Shown in pieces: positions 38,659 to 46,887 of a stretch of 64,000 bases of DNA. The stretch is from Novosphingobium sp. PhB165 (lineage in GTDB: Bacteria > Pseudomonadota > Alphaproteobacteria > Sphingomonadales > Sphingomonadaceae), in assembly GCF_004341845.1 (NCBI RefSeq), contig NZ_SLVB01000001.1, positions 558,001 through 622,000 of the forward strand. The letters run 5' to 3'. The position numbers were made by a program, and so were the translations under genes. The notes below the pieces were generated by a model. That model made no database searches. It was not told where the DNA came from and saw only the letters and a list, made by a program, of their open reading frames with translations. Position 1 is the stretch's first letter; every line of letters begins with the position of its first letter.

Positions 38659-40476
38659 ATGTCCGATGAAACACCCGTCGATCGCTTCAAATTCGCGCTG
38701 ACCGGCGCCTCGCGCGCCATTGCGCAGGATGCCGAGGTCGAGGTCAACTGGACGGCGGATGCCCCCAGTGCCAGCGGCGGAACCTTCCGCGTTCCGATGC
38801 CGGGCCGTTCGGTCCCGCGCGGCGCGGCGATGCAGGCGCGCGGCTATGCCGACAGCTTCGCGCTGCGGCTGCGCCATCATGACGACCGTCTGCACATGCG
38901 CCATGCCCCCAGCGAGCCTTCGGCGCGGGCCTGCTACGACGCGGTGGAGGCCGTGCGCTACGAAGCGCTGGGCGCCAATGCCTATGCCGGCATGCGCGAC
39001 AATCTCGACGCCTCGCTCGAAGCGCGCATCGCGACCGATCCGATCTCCCGTGCCGACAGTCCGGACAAAGTGCCGGTGCCGACCGCGTTGGCGCTGATGC
39101 TGCGCGAACGCCTGACCGGACAGCCCGTGCCCGAGGCAGCCCAGACCGGCGTCGCCATGGTCCGCCGCTGGATCGAATCGAAGGCGGCTGCCGATTTCGA
39201 CGCGCTCGCGGGACTGCTGGAGGATCAGAAGGCTTTCCAGAAGCTCTCGCTCGACATGCTCGCGCATCTCGAGATGACGCAGGCCGATGAAATCGACATG
39301 CCGCCCGAGGACGCCGACGACATGGACGGCGACGAGGAGACCGAGGACGACGAGACCGGCGACGAAAGCGGGCGCGAGGAACAGCCCGCCGAAGCCGCCG
39401 CCGAACCCTCGCAAGGTCAGGACGAAGGCGAGAGCGAGGCCGAGGGCGAAAATTCCGAGGACATGGACGAGGGCGAGGAAGGGCAGGAAGGCGAGGAGGG
39501 CATGCTCCCCGTCCGGCCCAACCGGCCGTGGACGGACATTCCCGACAGCTTCGACTACAAGGTCTTCACCGAGGCTTTCGACGAAGTAACCAGCGCCGCC
39601 GACCTCTGCGACGAGGAAGAGCTGACGCGCCTGCGCGCCTATCTCGACGCGCAGCTCAAGGGGCTTCAGGGCGTGGTGGTGACGCGCCTTGCCAACCGGC
39701 TCCAGCGCCGCCTGATGGCGCAGCAGAACCGGTCCTGGGACTTCGATCAGGAAGAGGGCATGCTCGATGCCGCGCGGCTGGCCCGTGTCGTCGTCTCGCC
39801 CGGCCAGTCGCTGTCCTACAAGATCGAGCGCGATGTCGAGTTCAAGGACACCGTCGTCACTCTGTTGCTCGACAATTCGGGTTCGATGCGCGGACGCCCG
39901 ATCTCCATCGCGGCGATCAGCGCGGACGTGATGGCGCGCACGCTGGAGCGCTGCGGCGTGAAGGTCGAGATTCTCGGCTTCACCACGCGCGCCTGGAAGG
40001 GCGGACAGAGCCGCGAATCCTGGCTGGCGAGCGGCCGCCCCGCGCATCCCGGCCGCCTCAACGACTTGCGGCACATCATCTACAAGAAGGCCGACGAACC
40101 CTGGCGCCGCGCGCGCAAGAACCTTGGCCTGATGATGCGCGAGGGCCTGCTCAAGGAAAACATCGACGGCGAGGCCCTGCTCTGGGCGCACAGCCGCTTG
40201 CTCGCCCGGCAGGAGGATCGCCGTATCCTCATGGTGATCTCCGACGGCGCGCCGGTCGACGATTCGACGCTCTCGGTGAACTCGGCCGGTTATCTGGAGG
40301 CGCACCTGCGCCGCGTGATCGAATGGATCGAGGCGAAGAGCCCGGTCCAGCTTGTCGCCATCGGCATCGGCCATGACGTCACGCGCTATTACCGCCGTGC
40401 CGTCACGATCATGGACGCAGAGCAGCTTGGCGGCACGATGATCGAGCAGTTGGCGGGACTGTTCGAAGAAGAGTGA
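38659..40476 (+). CDS. cobT: Cobaltochelatase subunit CobT
   Basis: 605 residues. CobT forms with CobS the AAA+ chaperone part of the aerobic cobaltochelatase that inserts cobalt into hydrogenobyrinic acid diamide. The order is an N-terminal helical domain, a long acidic linker (about residues 213-280, almost entirely Glu/Asp/Gly/Ala) and a C-terminal von Willebrand A domain with the metal-site motif [11 protein letters not shown] and the late [13 protein letters not shown]. The ATG at 38659 gives [11 protein letters not shown]. cobS, usually a neighbour, is not adjacent: tal precedes and a nitroreductase follows. Confidence 0.93.
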   Translation: MSDETPVDRFKFALTGASRAIAQDAEVEVNWTADAPSASGGTFRVPMPGRSVPRGAAMQARGYADSFALRLRHHDDRLHMRHAPSEPSARACYDAVEAVRYEALGANAYAGMRDNLDASLEARIATDPISRADSPDKVPVPTALALMLRERLTGQPVPEAAQTGVAMVRRWIESKAAADFDALAGLLEDQKAFQKLSLDMLAHLEMTQADEIDMPPEDADDMDGDEETEDDETGDESGREEQPAEAAAEPSQGQDEGESEAEGENSEDMDEGEEGQEGEEGMLPVRPNRPWTDIPDSFDYKVFTEAFDEVTSAADLCDEEELTRLRAYLDAQLKGLQGVVVTRLANRLQRRLMAQQNRSWDFDQEEGMLDAARLARVVVSPGQSLSYKIERDVEFKDTVVTLLLDNSGSMRGRPISIAAISADVMARTLERCGVKVEILGFTTRAWKGGQSRESWLASGRPAHPGRLNDLRHIIYKKADEPWRRARKNLGLMMREGLLKENIDGEALLWAHSRLLARQEDRRILMVISDGAPVDDSTLSVNSAGYLEAHLRRVIEWIEAKSPVQLVAIGIGHDVTRYYRRAVTIMDAEQLGGTMIEQLAGLFEEE

Positions 40477-40483
40477 TTTTTCT

Positions 40484-40514
40484 ACCGGGCGGTATTGTAT
40501 CTGTACCGCCCGGT
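40484..40514. promoter_or_regulatory. Candidate operator dyad before the nitroreductase gene
   Basis: ACCGGGCGGTA (40484-40494) is repeated in perfect reverse complement at 40504-40514, centre to centre 20 bp. Each half is itself a TACCG-NN-CGGT near-palindrome, as expected for two TetR-dimer sites. No T run follows on the plus strand, so it is less like a terminator of cobT. Confidence 0.5.
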
Positions 40515-40562
40515 CCCAAGTTCGGCGGCGGTTTGCAAACTGTCGCCAACGAAGGGAAATTC

Positions 40563-41225
40563 ATGAACGTCACTGACGCCGTCCTCAGCCGCCGCTCGAT
40601 CCGCGCATTCAGCGACGAGCCGGTGAGCCTCGACGTGCTGCGCCGCGTGCTCGACAAGGCGCGCATGGCGCCTTCGGGCTGCAACTTCCAGCCTTGGGAA
40701 GCGACCGTATTGACCGGCGAGCCGCTGAAGGCGCTGCAGGACAAGATGCTGGCCAGCCAGCCGCAGGATCCCGAGGAATACAACTGGTCGGCCCCGATGC
40801 AGTCCCCGCGCCACGCTGCGCGTCTGCATGAACTGGGCGGCTTCATGTATGGGGCGATGGGCATCGGTCGCGACGATGGTGAGGGCCGCAAGGCATTCAT
40901 GAACCAGAACGTCACCTCGTTCGGTGCTCCGGCGCTGCTGGTCTGTTATTTCGAGCGTTTCATGGGGCCGCCGCAGTGGTCGGACGTGGGTATGTGGCTC
41001 CAGACGATCATGCTGCTGCTGCGCGAGGAAGGCCTCGATTCCTGCCCGCAGGAATGGATGGGTCTCTACGCCCGCCTCATCAAGGACCATATCGGCGTGT
41101 CGGACGAGACGCACCTGCTGTTCTGCGGCCTTTCGATCGGCAAGCGGCTTGATGTGCCGGTAAACGCCTTCGATCGCCCCCGCGTCGCGCTGGACGATCA
41201 GGTGAAGTTCCTCGGTTTCGAGTAA
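40563..41225 (+). CDS. Nitroreductase family protein
   Basis: 220 residues, FMN-dependent oxidoreductase. VTDAVLSRRSIRAFSDEPV is the standard N-terminal FMN-phosphate arginine cluster. ARMAPSGCNFQPWEATVL and the C-terminal FCGLSIGKRLDVPVNAFDRPR also fit the NfsA/NfnB-like family. It probably reduces a nitroaromatic or quinone using NAD(P)H. ATG 40563 is preceded by GAAGGGAAATTC. The strong dyad 50-80 bp upstream suggests local repressor control, possibly by a regulator encoded elsewhere. Confidence 0.9.
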   Translation: MNVTDAVLSRRSIRAFSDEPVSLDVLRRVLDKARMAPSGCNFQPWEATVLTGEPLKALQDKMLASQPQDPEEYNWSAPMQSPRHAARLHELGGFMYGAMGIGRDDGEGRKAFMNQNVTSFGAPALLVCYFERFMGPPQWSDVGMWLQTIMLLLREEGLDSCPQEWMGLYARLIKDHIGVSDETHLLFCGLSIGKRLDVPVNAFDRPRVALDDQVKFLGFE

Positions 41226-41232
41226 CGGTAAT

Positions 41233-41259
41233 GCCGGGCGCGGCTTGACTGCGCCCGGC
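41233..41259 (+). terminator. Hairpin after the nitroreductase gene
   Basis: GCCGGGCGC pairs with GCGCCCGGC around a 9-nt loop, 8 bp past the stop and 22 bp before cysS. Confidence 0.6.
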
Positions 41260-41281
41260 TCCTGCCTAATTGCCCTCGGTC

Positions 41282-42733
41282 ATGACCGAAACGAAGTCCT
41301 TGACGCTGTTCAACAGCCTGACCCGCCAGCTGGAGCCGTTCCAGCCTGTCCACGCTGGCGAGGCGCGGGTCTACAGCTGCGGGCCCACGGTCTACAATTA
41401 CCCCCACATCGGCAATATGCGCGCCTATGTCTTCGCGGACATTCTGGGCCGGACGCTCAGCCATGCGGGCTACAAGCTCACCCACGTCATCAACATCACC
41501 GATGTCGGGCACCTGACCGACGACGCCGACGCCGGCGAGGACAAGATGGAGAAGATGGCGCGGACGCAGGCCCAATCCATCTGGGACATCGCCGCGCATT
41601 ACACGCAGGCCTACTGGGCCGACATCAAGGCGCTGAACATCCGCCAGCCGGCCAAGTGGTCTATCGCGACCGACTATGTGCCGCAGATGATCGAATTCGC
41701 CGAGAAGATCGCGCCAAACCACTGCTACGAATTGGAAAGCGGGCTCTACTTCGACGTCTCCACCGTCTCCGACTACGGCCGCCTCGCGCGTGCCGTCACC
41801 GATGAGGGGGAAGGGCGCATCGAGGCGGTCGAGGGCAAGCGCAATGCCGCCGACTTCGCGATCTGGCGCAAGACGCCCGCGGGCGAGAAGCGCCAGATGG
41901 AATGGGATTCGCCGTGGGGCAGGGGCGCTCCCGGCTGGCATCTCGAATGCTCGGTGATGTCGGGCGACCTGCTCGGCTTCCCGTTCGACATCCACACCGG
42001 CGGCATCGACCACCGCGAGATCCATCACCCCAACGAGATCGCGCAGAACCAAGCATTCTGCTGCACGAATGGCCTCGACGTGCCCGCAAATTCGGGCGCG
42101 AAGCTGTGGATGCACAACAATTTCCTCGTCGAACGCTCCGGCAAGATGAGCAAGTCTTCCGGCGAGTTCCTGCGGCTGCAACTGCTGATCGACAAGGGTT
42201 ACCATCCGCTTGGCTACCGCATGATGTGCCTTCAGGCGCATTACCGGTCGGAGCTTGAGTTCTCGTGGGAGGGCCTTGCCGCCGCGCTTGTGCGCCTGAA
42301 GCGCATGATCATGGTGGTGGAGCGGCTGGGCGACGTGGAGCCGGGCGATGCCCGTCATCCCAAGCTCGCGCCGATGCTCGAAACGTTCGAGAAGGCGATT
42401 GGCGAGGATCTCAACACCGCCGTCGCGCTGACCGCGCTGGAGGAGGTCCTGGCCGCCAAGAAGGTCGATCCCGGCGCCAAGCGCGCGGCGATCGAGGCGA
42501 TGGATTCGGTGCTCGGGCTCGACCTGTTCGGTACCGGCCGCGCGGACCTTCGAATCCGCCCCAAGACCGCCGAAATCACCGAGGCCGAGATCGAGGACGT
42601 GCTCGTCCGCCGCAAGGCCGCGCGTGCGGAGAAGGACTTCGCCACATCCGACGCCCTGCGCGACGAACTCGCCGCCAAGGGCGTGGAAGCGATGGACGGC
42701 GACCCGCTCGGCTGGGAATGGAAGCTCGGCTGA
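41282..42733 (+). CDS. cysS: Cysteinyl-tRNA synthetase
   Basis: 483 residues, class I synthetase charging tRNA-Cys. The zinc-binding cysteine and HIGH-type motif are in YSCGPTVYNYPHIGNMRAYV. The second zinc ligand set is in GWHLECSVM and HTGGIDHREIHHPNEIAQ; the KMSKS loop is SGKMSKSSGEFL. The C-terminal helical tRNA-binding part has RKAARAEKDFATSDALRDELAAKG. ATG 41282 was chosen over a TTG four codons earlier. Confidence 0.97.
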   Translation: MTETKSLTLFNSLTRQLEPFQPVHAGEARVYSCGPTVYNYPHIGNMRAYVFADILGRTLSHAGYKLTHVINITDVGHLTDDADAGEDKMEKMARTQAQSIWDIAAHYTQAYWADIKALNIRQPAKWSIATDYVPQMIEFAEKIAPNHCYELESGLYFDVSTVSDYGRLARAVTDEGEGRIEAVEGKRNAADFAIWRKTPAGEKRQMEWDSPWGRGAPGWHLECSVMSGDLLGFPFDIHTGGIDHREIHHPNEIAQNQAFCCTNGLDVPANSGAKLWMHNNFLVERSGKMSKSSGEFLRLQLLIDKGYHPLGYRMMCLQAHYRSELEFSWEGLAAALVRLKRMIMVVERLGDVEPGDARHPKLAPMLETFEKAIGEDLNTAVALTALEEVLAAKKVDPGAKRAAIEAMDSVLGLDLFGTGRADLRIRPKTAEITEAEIEDVLVRRKAARAEKDFATSDALRDELAAKGVEAMDGDPLGWEWKLG

Positions 42734-42902
42734 CTCCATGGAGGGCACCCGGGTCTGCGCCTCTCGTCTGGTGCTATTGCGGCAGACGCCATCATCACGC
42801 CGAAAAGCGCAATGATGTCTGCTGGACAGGCCCTTGCCATCCTGTCCCCGCTTGCCGATCTTCGTTAACTTCAAGAATTTGCAGAATTCCGGAGTACGAA
42901 GA

Positions 42903-43841
42903 ATGACCGCAGCCCTCATCAACGCCCGGTCGCGGCCGCTGCTGGAAGGGGGTTTGCCCGAGGGCGTCGAGCCGCTCTGGTTCGAGAGTCACGATCAGCT
43001 TCTGGAACTGGCGCCGCGGGCTGATGTCGCATGGCTGGATCCTATTCCCCCGGCAGTGGCTGGGGAGTTCATTGCACGGGCGGGCAAGCTCGCCTGGTAC
43101 AACGCCATGTCCTCCGGCGTGGACTGGTTGCCGCTGAAACTTCTGGCCGAGCGGGGCATTCGACTCACCAATGGAGCAGGGATCCACGCGCAGTCGGTCG
43201 CGGAATATGCGGTGATGGGTATGCTTACCGTAGCCAAGGGCTGGCGCGACGTGGTGCGCGCGCAGGATCGTCACGAATGGCTGATGGGGCCGCCCGGCAA
43301 GCGCGAGTTGCTCGATTCGAAAGTCCTGATCGTCGGTGCGGGTGAGATCGGCGGACGCATTGCAGAAATCCTGCGCGCCTTCGGGGCCGAAGTGACCGGC
43401 GTGCGTCGCAGTCCGGGCCCGGGCGAACTCGGGACGGGTGAATGGCGCGCAAAGCTTGGCGGGTTCGACTGGGTGATCGCCATCGTGCCGTCGACGCCGG
43501 ACACGCTGCGGATGTTCGGTGCGACGGAATTTTCGGCGATGAAGCGAGGGGCGGTCTTCCTCAACTTCGCGCGCGGCACGGTGATCGAACAGGACGCGCT
43601 GCTTGCCGCCATCGATTCGGGGCATCTTGGCGCCGCGTTCCTCGATGTGACCGAACCGGAACCGCTACCGGCCGACCACCCGCTCTGGTCGCGCGATAAC
43701 GTGCATGTCTCGATGCATTTGTCCGGCCGGGCACAAGATGCGCTGTTCGAGCGGGGGGCGGCGCGGTTTCTGGCCAATCTTGGCCGATTCGTGCGCGGCG
43801 AGTCGCTCGCGCACGTCGTCGACTTTTCGTTGGGATACTAA
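42903..43841 (+). CDS. D-isomer-specific 2-hydroxyacid dehydrogenase
   Basis: 312 residues. The NAD-binding loop VLIVGAGEIGGRIAEIL occurs at about residues 141-157. The catalytic set is recognisable as NFARGTVIEQDALL (Arg), FLDVTEPEPLPADHPLW (Glu) and MHLSGR (His). It therefore belongs to the phosphoglycerate/glyoxylate reductase-like family and interconverts a 2-oxoacid and its D-2-hydroxyacid; the exact substrate is not evident. ATG 42903 follows GGAGTACGAAGA. The 169-bp gap after cysS shows no clear structure. Confidence 0.88.
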   Translation: MTAALINARSRPLLEGGLPEGVEPLWFESHDQLLELAPRADVAWLDPIPPAVAGEFIARAGKLAWYNAMSSGVDWLPLKLLAERGIRLTNGAGIHAQSVAEYAVMGMLTVAKGWRDVVRAQDRHEWLMGPPGKRELLDSKVLIVGAGEIGGRIAEILRAFGAEVTGVRRSPGPGELGTGEWRAKLGGFDWVIAIVPSTPDTLRMFGATEFSAMKRGAVFLNFARGTVIEQDALLAAIDSGHLGAAFLDVTEPEPLPADHPLWSRDNVHVSMHLSGRAQDALFERGAARFLANLGRFVRGESLAHVVDFSLGY

Positions 43842-43870
43842 GGCAAAGCTGCAAGGGGCCGCCAAATTTT

Positions 43871-43963
43871 CCCGTCATCCCCGCGAAGGCGGGGATCCCG
43901 CTTCTTGAGCCCGACACGAGAGGTTGAGAGGCAGCGGGACCCCCGCCTGCGCGGGGGTGACGG
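43871..43963. repeat. Inverted extragenic palindrome pair (REP family C)
   Basis: Same family as 37525-37617: left arm 43871-43906, degenerate inverted right arm 43931-43963. It fills the gap between two convergent genes and could act as a terminator for both. Confidence 0.75.
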
Positions 43964-44022
43964 AGTGGTCGGACTGATGACTCCCATCGATATGCGGCGC
44001 TTTGGCGGGCGCAGCCGAAGCG

Positions 44023-44409
44023 TCAGGTTTCGTCGAGAAGCAGCAATTCCACCTCCACGATCATGCATGCCGGTGAACCAGCCACATGATCGACTCCGGC
44101 GATCGTCGCATCGGCCACAAGCTGGCCGGGCAGAGTGAATTCATGGTCGGGCAGGGCGGCAATCAGGGCTTCGCCCGCGTCGAGACCGTCCCGGCCCGTG
44201 AATTCCAGCGCGATGGTATGGCGTGAACCGGAGAAGGTCGCGCTGCTCCACGGCCGTTCGGCATGGCGCTGGAACTCGGCGCGCGGGCCGGCGAGGTGCA
44301 GCACATCCGAAAGCAGCAGCAGCCAGGGCCCGCGGGAGTGCGATTCGGTACCCAGCGCGCGGCGGGCGGTCGTAAGCGGCGATGCGGAATCCAGGGCCTC
44401 AGAACGCAT
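44023..44409 (-). CDS. Hypothetical protein downstream of the 62-aa putative DNA-binding gene
   Basis: 128 residues from ATG 44409 (MRSEALDSASPL). It is soluble, with no signal or membrane segment. The middle carries SRGPWLLLLSDVLHLAGP and FSGSRHTIALEFTGRDGLDAGEALIAALPDHEF; I recognise no domain. Its start overlaps the end of the 62-residue gene by 11 bp, so the two form a small operon transcribed away from the S24 regulator. Base use is like its neighbours. Function unknown. Confidence 0.65.
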   Translation of the reverse strand: MRSEALDSASPLTTARRALGTESHSRGPWLLLLSDVLHLAGPRAEFQRHAERPWSSATFSGSRHTIALEFTGRDGLDAGEALIAALPDHEFTLPGQLVADATIAGVDHVAGSPACMIVEVELLLLDET

Positions 44410-44587
44410 GATCGGCCTCCTTGTAAGTGGCCATGAAGCTTTCGACGCGGGCGGCGGTGCCGGGACGCGGCATGCGGCCATTGCGCAAATCGACAACGAA
44501 TCGGGGGTCGCCGGCGGCGAGTCGGCCGAACTTGGTGCACGGCATGTCGGTGGTGCGCAGGAAAATCTCTATCTGGCGCAGGAGCAT
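44399..44587 (-). CDS. Small putative DNA-binding protein (62 aa)
   Basis: 62 residues: MLLRQIEIFLRTTDMPCTKF, then GRLAAGDPRFVVDLRNGRMP and a basic tail. The pattern (helix, T-x-F-G-x-x-A-x-x-D-P-R-F-V-x-D-L-R-x-G-R) resembles a short helix-turn-helix family common in sphingomonads and related bacteria. It is divergent from the S24-type regulator gene with a 99-bp gap carrying a 12-bp palindrome, and overlaps the following hypothetical gene. Its identity as a DNA-binding protein is inference from the pattern. Confidence 0.7.
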   Translation of the reverse strand: MLLRQIEIFLRTTDMPCTKFGRLAAGDPRFVVDLRNGRMPRPGTAARVESFMATYKEADHAF

Positions 44588-44656
44588 CTTGGGGGTGTCC
44601 TCCTATGGACGGCGGTTTATGTTCTCCAAATGTTCCAACTGAAATCCTACTTGTCT

Positions 44657-44668
44657 AGGAAATTTCCT
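44657..44668. promoter_or_regulatory. Candidate operator in the divergent S24 / small-HTH promoter gap
   Basis: Perfect 12-bp palindrome AGGAAATTTCCT, 18 bp before the S24 gene start and 69 bp before the divergent 62-aa gene. An autoregulatory site for the S24 protein is likely but not shown. Confidence 0.45.
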
Positions 44669-44686
44669 TCGCGTACGGATTATATT

Positions 44687-45319
44687 ATGGAAAGCGCCGA
44701 TGCCCGCAGCCGCCTGCTTGAACTTGCCGATGGGCGGGGTGTGAGCCTCTCCGCCCTGTCCCGGATGATCGGCAAGAATGCGAGCTATCTTCAGCAATTC
44801 ATTAAGAAAGGTAGTCCGAAAAAGCTGGAGGAGGTGGACCGAAGCGCGCTCGCCCGTTTCTTCGGCGTGGAAGAGAGCGAGCTGGGAAAGGCGAAGGAAA
44901 ATTACGACGCGGCACCGGCATGGGTCGGCGTTCCGCGCCTGACCGTCGGGGCATCGGCGGGGCCGGGCGCTCATGCCGGGGATGAAGAAGTTTTCGGCAC
45001 GCTGCGTTTCTCGGCCCGGTGGCTGCGGTCGATGGGCCTGAGCCCGGAAATGCTTTCGGCCATCACGGTCTCGGGCGATTCGATGGAGCCGACTCTGCGG
45101 CACGGTGACGAGATTCTTGTCGACAGCGAATGGCAGCCGCTGCGCGACGGCATTCATGTCGTGCGGCTCGACGATACGGTGCTGGTCAAGCGGTTGGGAT
45201 CGGTGGGGGCAGGCCGCGTCGTGCTATCCAGCGACAATCCGGCCTATCGCCCCATCACCTGCGGACTTGCCGAAATCGTGGTGATCGGCCGAGTCGTCTG
45301 GAAGGGCGGCCGAATCTAG
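44687..45319 (+). CDS. S24 family (LexA/CI-like) transcriptional regulator
   Basis: 210 residues: an N-terminal helix-turn-helix (RGVSLSALSRMIGKNASYLQQFIKKGSPKKL, about residues 18-47) and a C-terminal S24 peptidase domain with the serine-lysine dyad Ser132 (SGDSMEPTL) and Lys168 (VLVKRL). Ala-Gly pairs at 91-92 and 97-98 lie in the hinge, where LexA-type proteins self-cleave. It could be a stress-responsive repressor cleaved in a RecA-dependent way, or a non-cleaved relative. ATG 44687 was chosen because the helix-turn-helix begins soon after. The stop lies 41 bp before an MBL hydrolase gene. Confidence 0.88.
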   Translation: MESADARSRLLELADGRGVSLSALSRMIGKNASYLQQFIKKGSPKKLEEVDRSALARFFGVEESELGKAKENYDAAPAWVGVPRLTVGASAGPGAHAGDEEVFGTLRFSARWLRSMGLSPEMLSAITVSGDSMEPTLRHGDEILVDSEWQPLRDGIHVVRLDDTVLVKRLGSVGAGRVVLSSDNPAYRPITCGLAEIVVIGRVVWKGGRI

Positions 45320-45360
45320 TCCGGTTGCAATCGAGAAGGCTTGCGGCCATTTCGGCAGGC

Positions 45361-46044
45361 ATGACTGAAACTGCCGACGAACGACCGATGCGCGTGGGAA
45401 TCATTCCCGTGACGCCGCTCCAGCAAAACTGCTCGCTCTTGTGGTGCACGAAGACCATGCGCGGCGCTTTCGTCGATCCCGGTGGGGACTTGCCGAAGCT
45501 GCGCAAGGCGCTGGAGCAGACCGGCGTGACGCTGGAAAAGATTCTCGTCACCCATGGGCATCTCGATCACTGCGGGATGGCCGGGGTGTTCGCCAAGGAA
45601 ATGGGCGTTCCCATCGAGGGGCCGCACGAGGAAGATCGCTTCTGGATCGCGCAGCTCAATGACGACGGCCCGCGCTGGAACATGGAGGCGCATACGTTCG
45701 AACCGGATCGCTGGCTCGATACCGGCGACAAGGTGACCGTGGGCGAGCTTGAGCTCGATGTCTATCACTGCCCCGGACATACGCCGGGCCATGTCGTGTT
45801 CCACCATGCGGTCAGCAAGTTCGCGATGGTGGGCGACGTGCTGTTCCAGGGCGGAATCGGACGCTGGGACTTCCCGCGCGGCAATCTCGAAGATCTTGTG
45901 AACTCGATCACCGGGCAGCTCTGGCCGCTGGGTGACGAAGTGACCTTCGTTCCGGGGCATGGCCCCGTCAGCACCTTCGGCGAGGAGCGCCGCAGCAACC
46001 CTTATGTAGGCGATGCGGCGCTGGCGCGGGGTCTGCCTGCCTGA
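45361..46044 (+). CDS. Metallo-beta-lactamase-fold hydrolase (glyoxalase II-like)
   Basis: 227 residues. The metal-binding motif THGHLDH is at 64-70, followed by the later histidines in YHCPGHTPGHVVF, the aspartate in MVGDVLF and PGHGP at the end, the full set for a two-zinc site. The N-terminal IIPVTPLQQNCSLLWC pattern is that of the GloB-like YcbL/Rv-type hydrolases. It probably hydrolyses a thioester such as S-lactoylglutathione. ATG 45361 or 45388 (MRVGIIP) could be the start. Confidence 0.88.
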   Translation: MTETADERPMRVGIIPVTPLQQNCSLLWCTKTMRGAFVDPGGDLPKLRKALEQTGVTLEKILVTHGHLDHCGMAGVFAKEMGVPIEGPHEEDRFWIAQLNDDGPRWNMEAHTFEPDRWLDTGDKVTVGELELDVYHCPGHTPGHVVFHHAVSKFAMVGDVLFQGGIGRWDFPRGNLEDLVNSITGQLWPLGDEVTFVPGHGPVSTFGEERRSNPYVGDAALARGLPA

Positions 46045-46081
46045 GCGCGCGCTCAGGGGGCGAGTCTATATATGTATGTGT

Positions 46082-46107
46082 AGAAGCCCGGTTTCGGCCG
46101 GGCTTCT
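46082..46107. terminator. Bidirectional terminator
   Basis: AGAAGCCCGG (46082-46091) and CCGGGCTTCT (46098-46107) form a perfect 10-bp stem between convergent genes that end at 46044 and 46110. Confidence 0.75.
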
Positions 46108-46109
46108 GC

Positions 46110-46502
46110 TCAGAATCGTCCGAGGGCGATCAGAAGCGCCATGACCGACAGGCCCAGCAGCGTGAGGATGGTGATGATCGTCCCCGCGGCGCGGAGCAGG
46201 TTCGGACGGTCCAGATCCATGCCAAAGGCGTGGAGCACGCGCCCCAGCATGAAAATCGACCCGACGATGGCTAGCCAGGCCCCCGCCTTGCCGGTCATCT
46301 CGATCGCGGCGACGAGGATCAGCACGAACGGCGTGCTCTCCACGAAATTGAGCTGCGCGCGCATGCGATAGGCAAGCCGCGCGTTGCCGCCATCGCCGTG
46401 GAGAACCTTTTCCTTGGTGCGAAGCTGGCCGATGCGGAGTATATGCCAGAAGGTAATTACCGCGGCAGCGGCTGCCAGGCACAAGGTTGTCTGCAGAATC
46501 AT
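46110..46502 (-). CDS. MAPEG family membrane protein
   Basis: 130 residues, four membrane spans. RAQLNFVESTPFVLILVAAIE and FMLGRVLHAFGMD are signatures of the MAPEG superfamily (membrane-associated eicosanoid/glutathione metabolism proteins), whose bacterial members may be glutathione transferases. ATG 46502 is preceded on the minus strand by ACGGAGAGAAACCTCAC, a good ribosome-binding site; an upstream in-frame extension is not membrane-like and is dropped. It is divergent from rpmF. Confidence 0.85.
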   Translation of the reverse strand: MILQTTLCLAAAAAVITFWHILRIGQLRTKEKVLHGDGGNARLAYRMRAQLNFVESTPFVLILVAAIEMTGKAGAWLAIVGSIFMLGRVLHAFGMDLDRPNLLRAAGTIITILTLLGLSVMALLIALGRF

Positions 46503-46679
46503 GTGAGGTTTCTCTCCGTTCCCCGGGGTGTTGCGGTTTTCGCGTTCATGCGCCGGGGAGGAACGGGTTGCAACTCGTGAGAAATCGGTTATAGGCGCGC
46601 CTTCGCAAGCCGCCGGTCCGGTTGAAGTCGGTCTCGGCGGCATTTTTGACATTCATTTATTCCAGGAACAGGTGCCGAA

Positions 46680-46859
46680 ATGGCTGTCCCTAAGAGAAAG
46701 ACCACCCCTTCCCGCCGTGGCATGCGCCGCAGCCATGACGCGCTGAAGGTCGAGGCTTTCCACGAATGCTCGAACTGTGGCGAGCTGAAGCGCCCGCACA
46801 ACCTTTGCAACGCTTGCGGCCACTACAACGGTCGTGAGATCGTCGCGGTCGAAGTCTAA
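46680..46859 (+). CDS. rpmF: 50S ribosomal protein L32
   Basis: 59 residues, a structural protein of the large ribosomal subunit. [20 protein letters not shown] is the standard start; a zinc-ribbon follows with cysteines 30, 33, 43 and 46 (CSNCG ... CNACG). It lies 28 bp before plsX, the classic rpmF-plsX-fabH arrangement linking ribosome and membrane synthesis. Confidence 0.97.
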   Translation: MAVPKRKTTPSRRGMRRSHDALKVEAFHECSNCGELKRPHNLCNACGHYNGREIVAVEV

Positions 46860-46887
46860 GACCAACGACGACTTTCGGAGAAAGAGC

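Noticed and set aside
44023..45319. Prophage remnant
   Set aside because: Only a repressor-like pair is present; no integrase, structural or lysis genes and no attachment repeats. Neighbours are ordinary chromosomal genes.
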